A stretch of DNA of 22,051 nucleotides from Porticoccus sp041592135 (GTDB taxonomy: Bacteria > Pseudomonadota > Gammaproteobacteria > Pseudomonadales > Porticoccaceae): assembly GCA_041592135.1 (NCBI GenBank), contig JBFHQR010000026.1; one strand, written 5' to 3'. The translations under genes were made by a program, and so were the position numbers. Shown here piece by piece: positions 8,481 through 15,410 of the stretch. Position 1 is the first letter of the stretch. The number at the start of each line of letters is the position of its first letter. The notes under the pieces were generated by a model. That model saw only the letters and a list, made by a program, of their open reading frames with translations. It was not told the DNA's origin and searched no databases.

Positions 8481-9643
8481 TTCCGCTACCTCCTGGCCTT
8501 TGGCCTCAGCCCAGTGCAGATTCGTTGAGGATCAGCCAGTAGAGTCCCAACTGCTGGACCGCATTGACGAATTCGTTGAAATCGACCGGTTTGCGCACGT
8601 AGCTGTTGGCGCCCAGGCTGTAGCCGTTGACCAGATCCTGCTCCTCCCTGGAGGAGGTGACGATCACCACCGGCAGCAGACGGGTGCGCTCACTGGCGCG
8701 AATTTCCCGCAATACCTCCAGCCCGTCCTTGCGCGGCAGCTTCAGATCCAGCAGCACCACGGCGGGTAATTCCGGTGACGCACCTCCGCTGTATGGCCCG
8801 GTGCCGAACAGGTAATCGAGCGCCTCCACCCCGTCGCTGGCAATGACGACTTCATTGCCCAGGTTGCTTTTGCGAAAGGCCCGCAGGGCGAGTTGCTGAT
8901 CGTCGGGGTTGTCTTCAACCAGCAAGATTGGTCTGTTGTTCATGGTGTTCTTCCTTTTGCCAATTTGCCTCGGCCGGCACAGTGGCCGGCAGCGTAAAAT
9001 AGAAAGTGGCACCCTTGTCCAGGGCGGCTTCTGTCCACACCCGGCCACCGTGGCGGCTGATGATGCGCTTCACGGTGGCGAGTCCTATGCCGGTGCCGGG
9101 AAACTCGCTCTGGTCGTGCAGTCGCTGGAAGGCGCCGAACAGTTTGCCGGCGTAGTCCATGTCAAAACCCACGCCATTGTCCTGGACGAAAAACCCGACC
9201 TCGCCATTCTGGGCGCGCATGCCGAATTCGATATGAGCTTGTTCGCGCGTACCGGAATATTTCCAGGCGTTGCTGAGCAGGTTTTGCAGGGCAATCTGTA
9301 TCAGTTGTGGATCACAGGGTGCCTTGAGTCCCGACGTGATCCGGATATCCACGCGCCGTTCCGGCTCGCCCTCGCGGAGTTCATTCAGGATAGTCGTTGC
9401 CAGTTCACTGAGGTCAACTTCCTGTATCTTGAGTTCGGCTCGGCTCACCCGGGAAAGCTTGAGCAGGTCGTCGATCAGCATGCCCATGCGCTGGGCACCG
9501 CCGCGCACCCGCGCCAGGTAGTCGCGACCGGTGTCATCGAGATTGTCGGTGTAATCCTCGAGCAGAGCCTGGCTGAAGCCGTCGATGGCCCGCAGCGGTG
9601 CGCGCAGGTCGTGGGAGACGGAATAGCTGAATGCCTCCAGTTC
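8432..9643. repeat. Direct repeat copy B (kinase core-receiver-output module)
   Basis: Partner of the repeat at 1-1224, about 8.4 kb away in the same orientation. Homology stops abruptly at the coiled coil just before the HisKA domain, where the CHASE8-HAMP input begins. On the output side it continues into the REC-AADEF-EAL gene as far as the window lets the comparison run. Confidence 0.85.
8506..8943 (-). CDS. Single-domain response regulator, Rcp1-like (copy B)
   Basis: A 145-residue receiver-only protein, the paralogue of the one at 75-512, with the same length and the same landmarks: E10/D11, D66 in LLDLKLP, VTSS and K118 in VRKP. The differences cluster at residues 29-40 and in the last 25 residues, parts of the fold that often set partner specificity. 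The start at 8943 is chosen because it aligns exactly with copy A, has AAGGA 8 nt upstream, and gives the same 29-bp overlap with the upstream kinase gene; an in-frame extension to 9048 would read deep into the kinase gene. The likely donor is the CHASE8 kinase. The likely targets are the EAL protein or a shared relay. Confidence 0.93.
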   Translation of the reverse strand: MNNRPILLVEDNPDDQQLALRAFRKSNLGNEVVIASDGVEALDYLFGTGPYSGGASPELPAVVLLDLKLPRKDGLEVLREIRASERTRLLPVVIVTSSREEQDLVNGYSLGANSYVRKPVDFNEFVNAVQQLGLYWLILNESALG

Positions 9644-10498
9644 CTTGTTGGCGTTTTCCAGTTGCAGGGTGCGTTCCCTGACCCGCTGCTCCAGCACCGT
9701 GTTCAATTGCAAGACCTGCTGTTGTGTTTCCCGCAGGGCCTTTTCTGCCTCGGTGCGCTCTTTCACCTGGTCGGCCAGCTCCAGGTTGAAGTTCTCCAAC
9801 TCCAGGTTGCGCTGTTCCACTTCTGCCAACATGGCATTGATGGCGTCCACCAATCGGCCGATTTCGTCATCGGTGGTTTTTTCCGCGCGCAGCGAATAGT
9901 CGTTATCCTTCACTACCCGGTGGGCCATGCCACTGATGGCCAGAATGGGCCGGGTGACACTGGCCTGCAGCCAGAGCGATAACAGGATGGCCGCAAGCAG
10001 TGCCAGGGCGAAGCTGGCAAGGGCAATCCCCAGGTTGCCGAGCAGTTTTTCGTAGAGTTGGTAATGGACCTGCAGGTACACCGTACCGAGGATTTCGTTG
10101 TTGGCGACGATGCGCTTGAACAGCACGATGTTGCTGCCCTCAACCCGGTTGCCGTCTATTTCGGGAATGGTGGGCAAGTCGCCGGGGCTGGTGTTATCCC
10201 TGCTGTAGGAGGCGAACAGTGCGCCGCGGGCGTTGTAAATGGCGGCGGCACGCACTTTGGGTTGCTCCACCAGCAGGGCGAGGTAGTCGGCGGCGGCCTG
10301 GGGGTCGTCGAATTGCAGGGCCGGTGTGTTGGCGCGGCCCAACAGGGCGGCCTGGGCGGTCAGCTCGTTGATCAGGTTGTTGCGATAATTTTGCAGGTTA
10401 TATGCCACCATGCTGCAGCCGGAGATCAACAGTGCGACCACGGTGGTCACCAGGATGGTGGCAACAAACTTTTGCCGTACCGAGCGCACTTTCTTCAT
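8915..10498 (-). CDS. CHASE8-HAMP sensor histidine kinase
   Basis: A 527-residue membrane kinase. TM1 is at about 11-33. The periplasmic segment at about 34-150 looks like a CHASE8 domain (ALQFDDPQAAADYLALL, then AAAIYNARGALFASY). TM2 is at about 154-178, HAMP at about 180-232 and a coiled coil at about 225-288. HisKA has H296 in SVSHDLRAPLR and the HATPase has N410, DNGVGFD and GTGIGLATVKR. CHASE8 is the periplasmic domain of YfiN, whose activity is blocked by YfiR, and a YfiR-like gene sits directly upstream with an ATGA overlap. This suggests the same periplasmic switch drives a kinase here. There is no GGDEF domain. The 3' end overlaps the Rcp1-like receiver gene by 29 bp. Confidence 0.92.
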   Translation of the reverse strand: MKKVRSVRQKFVATILVTTVVALLISGCSMVAYNLQNYRNNLINELTAQAALLGRANTPALQFDDPQAAADYLALLVEQPKVRAAAIYNARGALFASYSRDNTSPGDLPTIPEIDGNRVEGSNIVLFKRIVANNEILGTVYLQVHYQLYEKLLGNLGIALASFALALLAAILLSLWLQASVTRPILAISGMAHRVVKDNDYSLRAEKTTDDEIGRLVDAINAMLAEVEQRNLELENFNLELADQVKERTEAEKALRETQQQVLQLNTVLEQRVRERTLQLENANKELEAFSYSVSHDLRAPLRAIDGFSQALLEDYTDNLDDTGRDYLARVRGGAQRMGMLIDDLLKLSRVSRAELKIQEVDLSELATTILNELREGEPERRVDIRITSGLKAPCDPQLIQIALQNLLSNAWKYSGTREQAHIEFGMRAQNGEVGFFVQDNGVGFDMDYAGKLFGAFQRLHDQSEFPGTGIGLATVKRIISRHGGRVWTEAALDKGATFYFTLPATVPAEANWQKEEHHEQQTNLAG

Positions 10499-11034
10499 AG
10501 GGGCACCCCTGTTTGCACCCTGCGTGCCACGGACAGCAGCAGGGAACTGAGTTTGAGGCCCGCCTGCTCAGCCCGGTCCCGGGCGATATCAAAGCGCACC
10601 CGGTCGTTGACCACGACAAAGTTGATCATGCCTGTGGCCGCCGGGTGTTCGTTCTCCGTGACGGTCAGAATGGGCAGTTTGGTCGATACCGCGGTATGGC
10701 GCTGTCCGGCGCCCTTGCCGCCGATAAACAGCACATGCACCCCTTCCAGGCTATCGTCGGGGCGCAGCTGGCGAACGATTACAGCGCGACCGTTGATCTG
10801 GCGGTCCATAACGGCCAGTTGCAATTCACCCGCCAGGCTGTCGGCGCCCATGACAGCGATGACCAGAGGTGCCTCTGCGCTGCTGAAGGTGTCCCGGGGC
10901 CATTCGATGTAGTTGCAGAACTTGAACAGAAAGGCCGCCTTGACCCTGGTTTCGAGATTGTCGGTTGCCGCCAGGGCCGCGGTGCAGGGCAGCAACAGTA
11001 GCCATGCCAGCAACATTCTCGCGGTCGCAGTCAT
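10495..11034 (-). CDS. YfiR-like (DUF4154) periplasmic protein
   Basis: A 179-residue exported protein. The signal peptide covers residues 1-22 (MTATARMLLAWLLLL core, probable cleavage after ALA). The mature part begins with the family hallmark VKAAFLFKFCNYIEWP (31-46) and continues with VLFIG (101-105), ILTVTE and INFVVVNDRVRFDI (137-150). YfiR/HmsC proteins are periplasmic repressors of CHASE8-containing cyclases. The mature protein has a single cysteine (C40), so the disulphides that stabilise and tune Pseudomonas YfiR cannot form. The ATG at 11034 shares its A with the receptor stop (TGATG) and has GGTGGAG six nt upstream; a GTG at 11046 is possible. The stop overlaps the kinase start as ATGA, implying translational coupling with its likely partner. 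Confidence 0.9.
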   Translation of the reverse strand: MTATARMLLAWLLLLPCTAALAATDNLETRVKAAFLFKFCNYIEWPRDTFSSAEAPLVIAVMGADSLAGELQLAVMDRQINGRAVIVRQLRPDDSLEGVHVLFIGGKGAGQRHTAVSTKLPILTVTENEHPAATGMINFVVVNDRVRFDIARDRAEQAGLKLSSLLLSVARRVQTGVPL

Positions 11035-12998
11035 CAGAAACTCCACCTCAAACCGAGGAAAATGCTGCGCGAAATCTCGCTGCGGGACGGGTACGCACCG
11101 AATTCCGGGTGCCGCTGGTCGAGCAGGTTGCGGCCCATCAGTGACAGCTCCACACCGGGTTCGAGTCGCCAGCCAATGCGCATGTCCAGCGCCACATAGG
11201 CGGGAACTTCCGGTTCCGGCAACTCTCCCACCCGCCGGACCATCAGGTCAAAGTCCACATCCTGGCGCAGGTCCAGCTGCGAGCGCACTTGCCATTGGTG
11301 GGAGGGGTCGTTGCCCTCGGAATGGCCACCGTTAATGTCGGCGCTGCCGGACTTCAGGTGGAGGCGATCCTTCAGTGCCGTAAAGCCGGCGTAGATGCGC
11401 CAATTATCCGTTACCTGGTAGTTACCCCAGGTTTCGATACCGCTGTAGGAGCCCTCCAGACCATTGTCGATCACCAGGGTGCCACTGGTCGCGGGTTCCA
11501 CGGTGCGCAGGCGGTCGTAATCGGTATGGAAGACGGTGATGGACCAGGATGATTGCGCGGAGGGCAGGGCGCGATAGCCCGCCTCGTAGCTGACCGCCGT
11601 TTCGGCATCGAAATCCGCTCCGCCGGCCAGTAGATAGGGCGGTTGCCCGGGAACAAAAAAGTCCCGGTCGATGCGGGAGGGGGTGCGCACCGAGCGGGAT
11701 ATCGCCCCCCACAGCAACTGTTCGCTGCCGGGGGTCCAGGCCAGCCTGGCGGCCGGCATGAATTCGCTGCCGGTGTAGTCATTGTGTTCGACCCGACCGC
11801 TGAGGGTCAGCCGCAGGTTATCGCGCAGGTTGATCTCATCCTGGCCGTACAGCGACAGCCAGTCGAGGTTCTCCCGGGCAGGGAGAAACGCCAGGGTGTC
11901 ACTGTTGTGGATCCGGTCCCGTGAATAGCGGTAGTCCAGCCCCCATTGCAGGTGGTGGTGGCGGTGAGGCTTCAGGTTGTAGAGGAATTCGAGCTGACTG
12001 GTGTTCAGGTGTTCGACAAATACGCCCGGGTAATCGCGCATGCTGTAGTCGTGGTAGGCGCTCAGGGTGAAGCCGGCACCCTCGGCCAGGTCCCTGTGGA
12101 AGCGCGTCAACAGGTTGGCGCCCTCGATCTTTCGGGAACCCGGCAGTGGCTGATCCAGCTCGCCCCGATAGGCATCGCCCTGGAACTGCAGGCTGTCCCC
12201 GGGGGTATCCCAGTCGAGGCGAAAGCCGGCCTGATGGCGCCCCCAGCCGTCCTCCACCGCGTCGCCATTGGCGCGTTCCGTCTCCTGTTGGTCGAGCAGC
12301 TTGGCGTAAACCCGGTAATGGCCACTGTCACCCACTGCGCCGCCGTGGCGGGAAGCCAGTATTTGCTCGCGATTGCCGCCGCCGGCACTGAGCAGGTTGC
12401 CCTGGCTGTCGGCGGCGTGGCGTGTGATGACATTGATGACCCCATTGACTGCGTTGGTGCCCCAGAGCGCGGCGGCGGGGCCGCTGATCACTTCGATGCG
12501 TTCAATGTCTTCCAGCAGCAGGTCCTGGGCATCCCAGAATACCCCTGAGAACAGCGGGGTATAAACAATACGGCCATCGATCAGCACCTGCAGTTTGTTG
12601 CTGGTGGTGCCGTTAAAACCGCGTGCGCTGATGGCGTACTGGCCGCCGCTCACCTGGGCCACCAGCAGGTTGGGGGCCAGTCGTAGGGCCTCGGGCAGGC
12701 TGTTGGCGCCGTAGCGGCGAATATCATTGGCGGTGATGACGAATACCGAGGCGGGCGCTTTGGAGAGGCTGCCGGTTTTTTTGGCCACGGAGGTAATTTC
12801 GATATTGGCCAGTTCTTCGAGGCTGAGTTCGGTGAGGGATCTGACGGGGGGAGAGGGCTGCAGGCTGAGGCCAGTTGACGGCAGTGCGGCGAGGAGCAGC
12901 AGGCAACGGCAAGCCAGCGCGGCGGGCGCGGTCCCCGAACTCAGCCTATTCCGCTCTTGGCATCCACTGCCCCGGTGTGCCAGCCGTCTGCGGAACAT
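11034..12998 (-). CDS. TonB-dependent outer-membrane receptor (plug and barrel)
   Basis: A 654-residue outer-membrane protein and the first gene of the operon. It has a long basic N-terminus, a hydrophobic signal segment (about 25-45), then TELSLEELANIEITSVAKK (56-74), the conserved lead-in of this receptor class, which lies where a TonB box is expected. The plug domain is at about 79-195 (VFVITANDIRRYGA, SARGFNG, VLIDGR, ERIEVISGP, AVNGVINVIT). The rest is a beta-barrel ending in the terminal Phe of GLRWSF. No substrate can be read from the sequence. GGGAGG lies 5 nt before the ATG at 12998. Receptors of this class next to DUF4154 genes are a recurring pattern, and here the receptor may deliver or sense the signal for the kinase downstream. 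Confidence 0.92.
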   Translation of the reverse strand: MFRRRLAHRGSGCQERNRLSSGTAPAALACRCLLLLAALPSTGLSLQPSPPVRSLTELSLEELANIEITSVAKKTGSLSKAPASVFVITANDIRRYGANSLPEALRLAPNLLVAQVSGGQYAISARGFNGTTSNKLQVLIDGRIVYTPLFSGVFWDAQDLLLEDIERIEVISGPAAALWGTNAVNGVINVITRHAADSQGNLLSAGGGNREQILASRHGGAVGDSGHYRVYAKLLDQQETERANGDAVEDGWGRHQAGFRLDWDTPGDSLQFQGDAYRGELDQPLPGSRKIEGANLLTRFHRDLAEGAGFTLSAYHDYSMRDYPGVFVEHLNTSQLEFLYNLKPHRHHHLQWGLDYRYSRDRIHNSDTLAFLPARENLDWLSLYGQDEINLRDNLRLTLSGRVEHNDYTGSEFMPAARLAWTPGSEQLLWGAISRSVRTPSRIDRDFFVPGQPPYLLAGGADFDAETAVSYEAGYRALPSAQSSWSITVFHTDYDRLRTVEPATSGTLVIDNGLEGSYSGIETWGNYQVTDNWRIYAGFTALKDRLHLKSGSADINGGHSEGNDPSHQWQVRSQLDLRQDVDFDLMVRRVGELPEPEVPAYVALDMRIGWRLEPGVELSLMGRNLLDQRHPEFGAYPSRSEISRSIFLGLRWSF

Positions 12999-13603
12999 AC
13001 AACCTCCCTGTCGGTGTCGCCTGTGCGTAAGGAAAACCCTGTTCGTCCCACACTCTGTGTCCGGCGAAAAGGGAAATAATAACTAGCCATGGCATATCAA
13101 GAAGTTAGTTAGAAGAGTAGTACAGAAACCTCAAGTGTGCCCTGGACGATAGGCGGGTTTTTATGACCGGCGGTTTCGCAGCACTAAACGGGACAGGACG
13201 CCCCTGCGGCCACCCCACCGGGTCAGTAGGTCACTGTGACCACAATGGTGTCGGAATAGCTGCCCTGCGGCGTTTGAACACCCGGATATCTTTGAATTCA
13301 GGCGGAACCAGACTCTCACCACCAAGCATTTGTCGGTCCAATTACAGCGGGGCATTCAGAGCCGTCCTTGGGGCGGAAGGGGCGACATTGTGGCGACCTG
13401 CCAAGTACTCGGGGAAAGCAACAAGATGAGTCTCATCCAAGTTCTGTGGCTGCCGACGGTTGTGGCAGAAAATAAAAACCAAAAGCCAGTAAATACCGGT
13501 TTCCCCTGTTGGTTTACTGTAAAACCCCGTCTTCAAATGCTCGCGAGTAGACTGAATAACGGCGATGCCGTAACACCTCCTTGTGCTGCAATGGGATGGC
13601 AAT
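12999..13603. other. Gene-poor leader/promoter region of the signalling operon
   Basis: About 600 bp between the glutathione S-transferase terminator and the receptor start. Short open frames exist on both strands but none has a recognisable domain, a good ribosome binding site or plausible composition. It should contain the minus-strand promoter for the receptor operon. A TATTAT hexamer near 13,076-13,081 on the minus strand could be a -10, but no matching -35 lies at normal spacing. A perfect 13-bp palindrome is at 13,229-13,241. No transposon ends, tRNA or riboswitch fold is recognised. Confidence 0.6.
13229..13241. promoter_or_regulatory. 13-bp perfect palindrome, possible operator
   Basis: GGTCACTGTGACC is a perfect inverted repeat of 6-bp arms around a central T. 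It lies about 230 bp upstream of the receptor start in the gene-poor leader. It could be a dimeric regulator site, but no particular regulator is recognised and a chance occurrence is possible. Confidence 0.25.
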
Positions 13604-13627
13604 AAAAAACCCGGCCCATAGGCCGGG
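13604..13627 (-). terminator. Rho-independent terminator after the glutathione S-transferase gene
   Basis: On the minus strand a 7-bp stem CCCGGCC/GGCCGGG with a 4-nt loop is followed directly by TTTTTT. It starts 24 bp after the glutathione S-transferase stop and separates that gene from the receptor operon. Confidence 0.88.
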
Positions 13628-13650
13628 GGTTCAGCGGAAGGTTCGCTGTG

Positions 13651-14286
13651 TCAGGCCTTGGCGCTGGGTCTCGCGGAGACGTCCTCGTACCAGCGCAGAC
13701 TGTTGGTGTTTTCCCTGGGGATGGTGATATCCACCCACTTGGCAAAATCGACGGCGCACAGGGCGGTAATATCCACCATGGTAAAGCGGTCCCCGGCGAT
13801 GAACTGGTTGCCTTCCAGGAATTTTTCCAGCCAGTAAAAGAAGCGATCCAGGGTCTTGGTACCGCGCTCTATCAGCCCTTCAATGGCTGGCAGGTCGCCG
13901 ACCCCCGGCAGGCTGCGGTAGCAGAAATTCTCGTTGCTGGCCTGGTTGCGGAATACCTCCGAGGTGGCGATCATGCCGTCGAATTCCATTTTTCGTTGCA
14001 GGCATTCTATCTGGCCGCGTTCAACCGGCGTGGTGCCCAGCAGGGGCGGTTCGGGGTAGAGCTCTTCCAGGTAGCGACAGATGGCCATGGTTTCATCAAA
14101 GCGGGTGCCGTCATCCAGTTCCAATACCGGTAAAAGGCCTCTGGGATTGACCGCCAGAAATGCGTCCCCGAGGTTTTCCCCGCCGATGATGTCAATTTCC
14201 ACTTTCGGAATATCCAGGCCCTTTTCGGCGATGAACATCCTGGCCCGCCTTGGATTGGGGGCTACGGCACAGTCGTAAAGCTTCAT
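13651..14286 (-). CDS. Glutathione S-transferase family protein
   Basis: A 211-residue two-domain GST. The N-terminal thioredoxin-like domain (1-80) starts MKLYDCAVAPNPRRARMF, has the cis-proline P53 in LLPVLELDDG, and has D64-E65-T66 where the usual Glu-Ser pair binds the glutathione gamma-glutamyl group. A helical C-terminal domain (about 88-205) contains the FTMVDITALCAVDFA helix with its N-capping motif. The N-terminal pattern fits a cytosolic bacterial GST subfamily that resembles SspA and theta-type enzymes; no substrate can be assigned. GGGAG precedes the ATG at 14286 by 7 nt. A terminator follows the stop, so it seems to be a single-gene unit. Confidence 0.9.
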   Translation of the reverse strand: MKLYDCAVAPNPRRARMFIAEKGLDIPKVEIDIIGGENLGDAFLAVNPRGLLPVLELDDGTRFDETMAICRYLEELYPEPPLLGTTPVERGQIECLQRKMEFDGMIATSEVFRNQASNENFCYRSLPGVGDLPAIEGLIERGTKTLDRFFYWLEKFLEGNQFIAGDRFTMVDITALCAVDFAKWVDITIPRENTNSLRWYEDVSARPSAKA

Positions 14287-14358
14287 GGGTTACTCCCTCT
14301 CGTTATTGTGATGGTATTCGGTCGAGTCGGAATTTTTGACCGAGCAGTTTAGAAAAGC

Positions 14359-14387
14359 ACAATAACGACAATGGTATGTTCGCGCAA
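14359..14387 (-). promoter_or_regulatory. Possible promoter of the glutathione S-transferase gene
   Basis: On the minus strand TTGCGC (14,387-14,382) and TATTGT (14,364-14,359) are separated by 17 bp, about 70 bp upstream of the ATG. The -35 match is weak (3 of 6), so this is tentative. Confidence 0.3.
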
Positions 14388-14429
14388 CTGTTTAACTCGC
14401 TATCCAGTCTGTGGGTGTAACATCATGTT

Positions 14430-15140
14430 TTAAGGGAATATTCTGGCCAAAATAGCTGGGATGGCAGTTTCAACCCGCAGGATACGTTCCCCCAGGGTGA
14501 CGGACTGAAACCCCGTTGCCTGCAACCTGTCCACCTCATAGTCGATAAAGCCGCCCTCCGGGCCAATCGCCAGTGTCACCGGTCCGCTGGCGCCGGTGGG
14601 ACAGGGAATCCCCCCGTAGGGGTGGGCGACCAGCGCCAGTCCAGCAGCGGCGATGGCGGGCAATTTGTCCTCAACAAAGGGCTTAAAGCGCGTCTCCAGG
14701 TGAACCTCCGGCAGGATCGTGTCGCCACCCTGCTCCAAACCGAGTATCAATTGCTCGCGAATGGCGGGGAGGGTCAGGCAGGGGCTTTGCCAATAGCTTT
14801 TTTCCACCCGCCAGCTGTTGACCAGGTAGAGTTGTTTGACGCCCATGGTGGCAATCGTTTGCAGGATGCGGCGGAGCATTTTGGGGCGCGGCAGGGCCAG
14901 CACGAGGGTCACTGGCAGGGGCAGGGGTGGATTGCAGATCAGGGAGACTTCCAGCTCTGCCGTCTGATCGGATAAGGACAGCAGCGTCGCGGTGCCTTTC
15001 CGGCCATTGAGCAGGCCCGCCTTGAGCGTATCGCCGGCCCGGATTTGGTGGACTTGCTGCAGGTGCTTGAGCCGCCTGCCGGTCAACACAACCCGGTTGT
15101 CGGAGCTAAAGTCACCGGGCTCAAGTAGCAGCAGGTTCAT
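14430..15140 (-). CDS. rsmE: 16S rRNA (uracil-1498-N3)-methyltransferase
   Basis: A 236-residue RsmE, which methylates N3 of U1498 in 16S rRNA of the small subunit using S-adenosylmethionine. An N-terminal PUA-like domain (about 1-70, with LKHLQQVHQIRAGD) precedes a SPOUT domain with the trefoil-knot motifs AIGPEGGF (191-198) and LGERILRVETA (216-226). RPKMLRRILQTIATMGV (85-101) is also typical. The length is normal for the family. The ATG at 15140 has no clear Shine-Dalgarno sequence and lies only 27 nt beyond the 3' CCA end of the tRNA-Arg gene, so transcription from the tRNA promoter is plausible. Confidence 0.95.
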   Translation of the reverse strand: MNLLLLEPGDFSSDNRVVLTGRRLKHLQQVHQIRAGDTLKAGLLNGRKGTATLLSLSDQTAELEVSLICNPPLPLPVTLVLALPRPKMLRRILQTIATMGVKQLYLVNSWRVEKSYWQSPCLTLPAIREQLILGLEQGGDTILPEVHLETRFKPFVEDKLPAIAAAGLALVAHPYGGIPCPTGASGPVTLAIGPEGGFIDYEVDRLQATGFQSVTLGERILRVETAIPAILARIFP

Positions 15141-15167
15141 GGCAGGCGTCGAACAGGTTGTTAAAAA

Positions 15168-15244
15168 TGGCGCCCCGGAGAGGATTTGAACCTCTGACCT
15201 GCCCCTTAGGAGGGGGCTGCGCTATCCAGCTGTGCCACCGGGGC
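15168..15244 (-). tRNA. tRNA-Arg (CCU anticodon)
   Basis: A full cloverleaf reads on the minus strand. The acceptor GCCCCGG pairs with CCGGGGC. The anticodon stem GCCCC/GGGGC encloses the loop CTCCTAA with anticodon CCT. The T arm is AGAGG-TTCAAAT-CCTCT. The discriminator G is followed by an encoded CCA at 15,170-15,168. The D stem carries one A-C mismatch. It decodes the rare codon AGG. Confidence 0.95.
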
Positions 15245-15267
15245 GGAGTGTGGGTAACTGGCCGAGC

Positions 15268-15296
15268 ATTGTATTGGTGTTGTTATGACCCCGCAA
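15268..15296 (-). promoter_or_regulatory. Sigma70-type promoter of tRNA-Arg (and probably rsmE)
   Basis: Minus-strand TTGCGG (15,296-15,291) and TACAAT (15,273-15,268) are separated by exactly 17 bp, and the tRNA 5' end is 23 nt after the -10. The GC-rich GCTCGGCC that follows the -10 resembles the discriminator of stringently controlled stable-RNA promoters. Confidence 0.75.
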
Positions 15297-15410
15297 GGCA
15301 ATGGGCGAGGATTGGCGCGAAAGGATGCCCTTTCGCCGTCAATCGCAGCTTGGTGAGCGCGTTGTTATTTGGGTTGTTTAGCCGCCAGAGCCGCTCAGCG
15401 AGAGGTCCGG

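Noticed and set aside
8506..10498. Phytochrome photoreceptor system, suggested by the Rcp1-like receivers and kinase class
   Set aside because: Neither kinase has a bilin-binding GAF/PHY module. Their inputs are CHASE8-HAMP and REC, so the resemblance is limited to the kinase-receiver pair.
12999..13080. Possible c-di-GMP (GEMM) riboswitch before the receptor gene
   Set aside because: Fragments such as GTGGGACGAACAGG and ACGCACAGG recall GEMM motifs, but they are in the wrong order and the conserved two-stem core cannot be drawn.
13163..13605. Short open frames on both strands in the gene-poor leader (86-91 codons)
   Set aside because: No domain, no good ribosome binding site, mutually overlapping frames and odd composition. 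I cannot support any of them as a gene.
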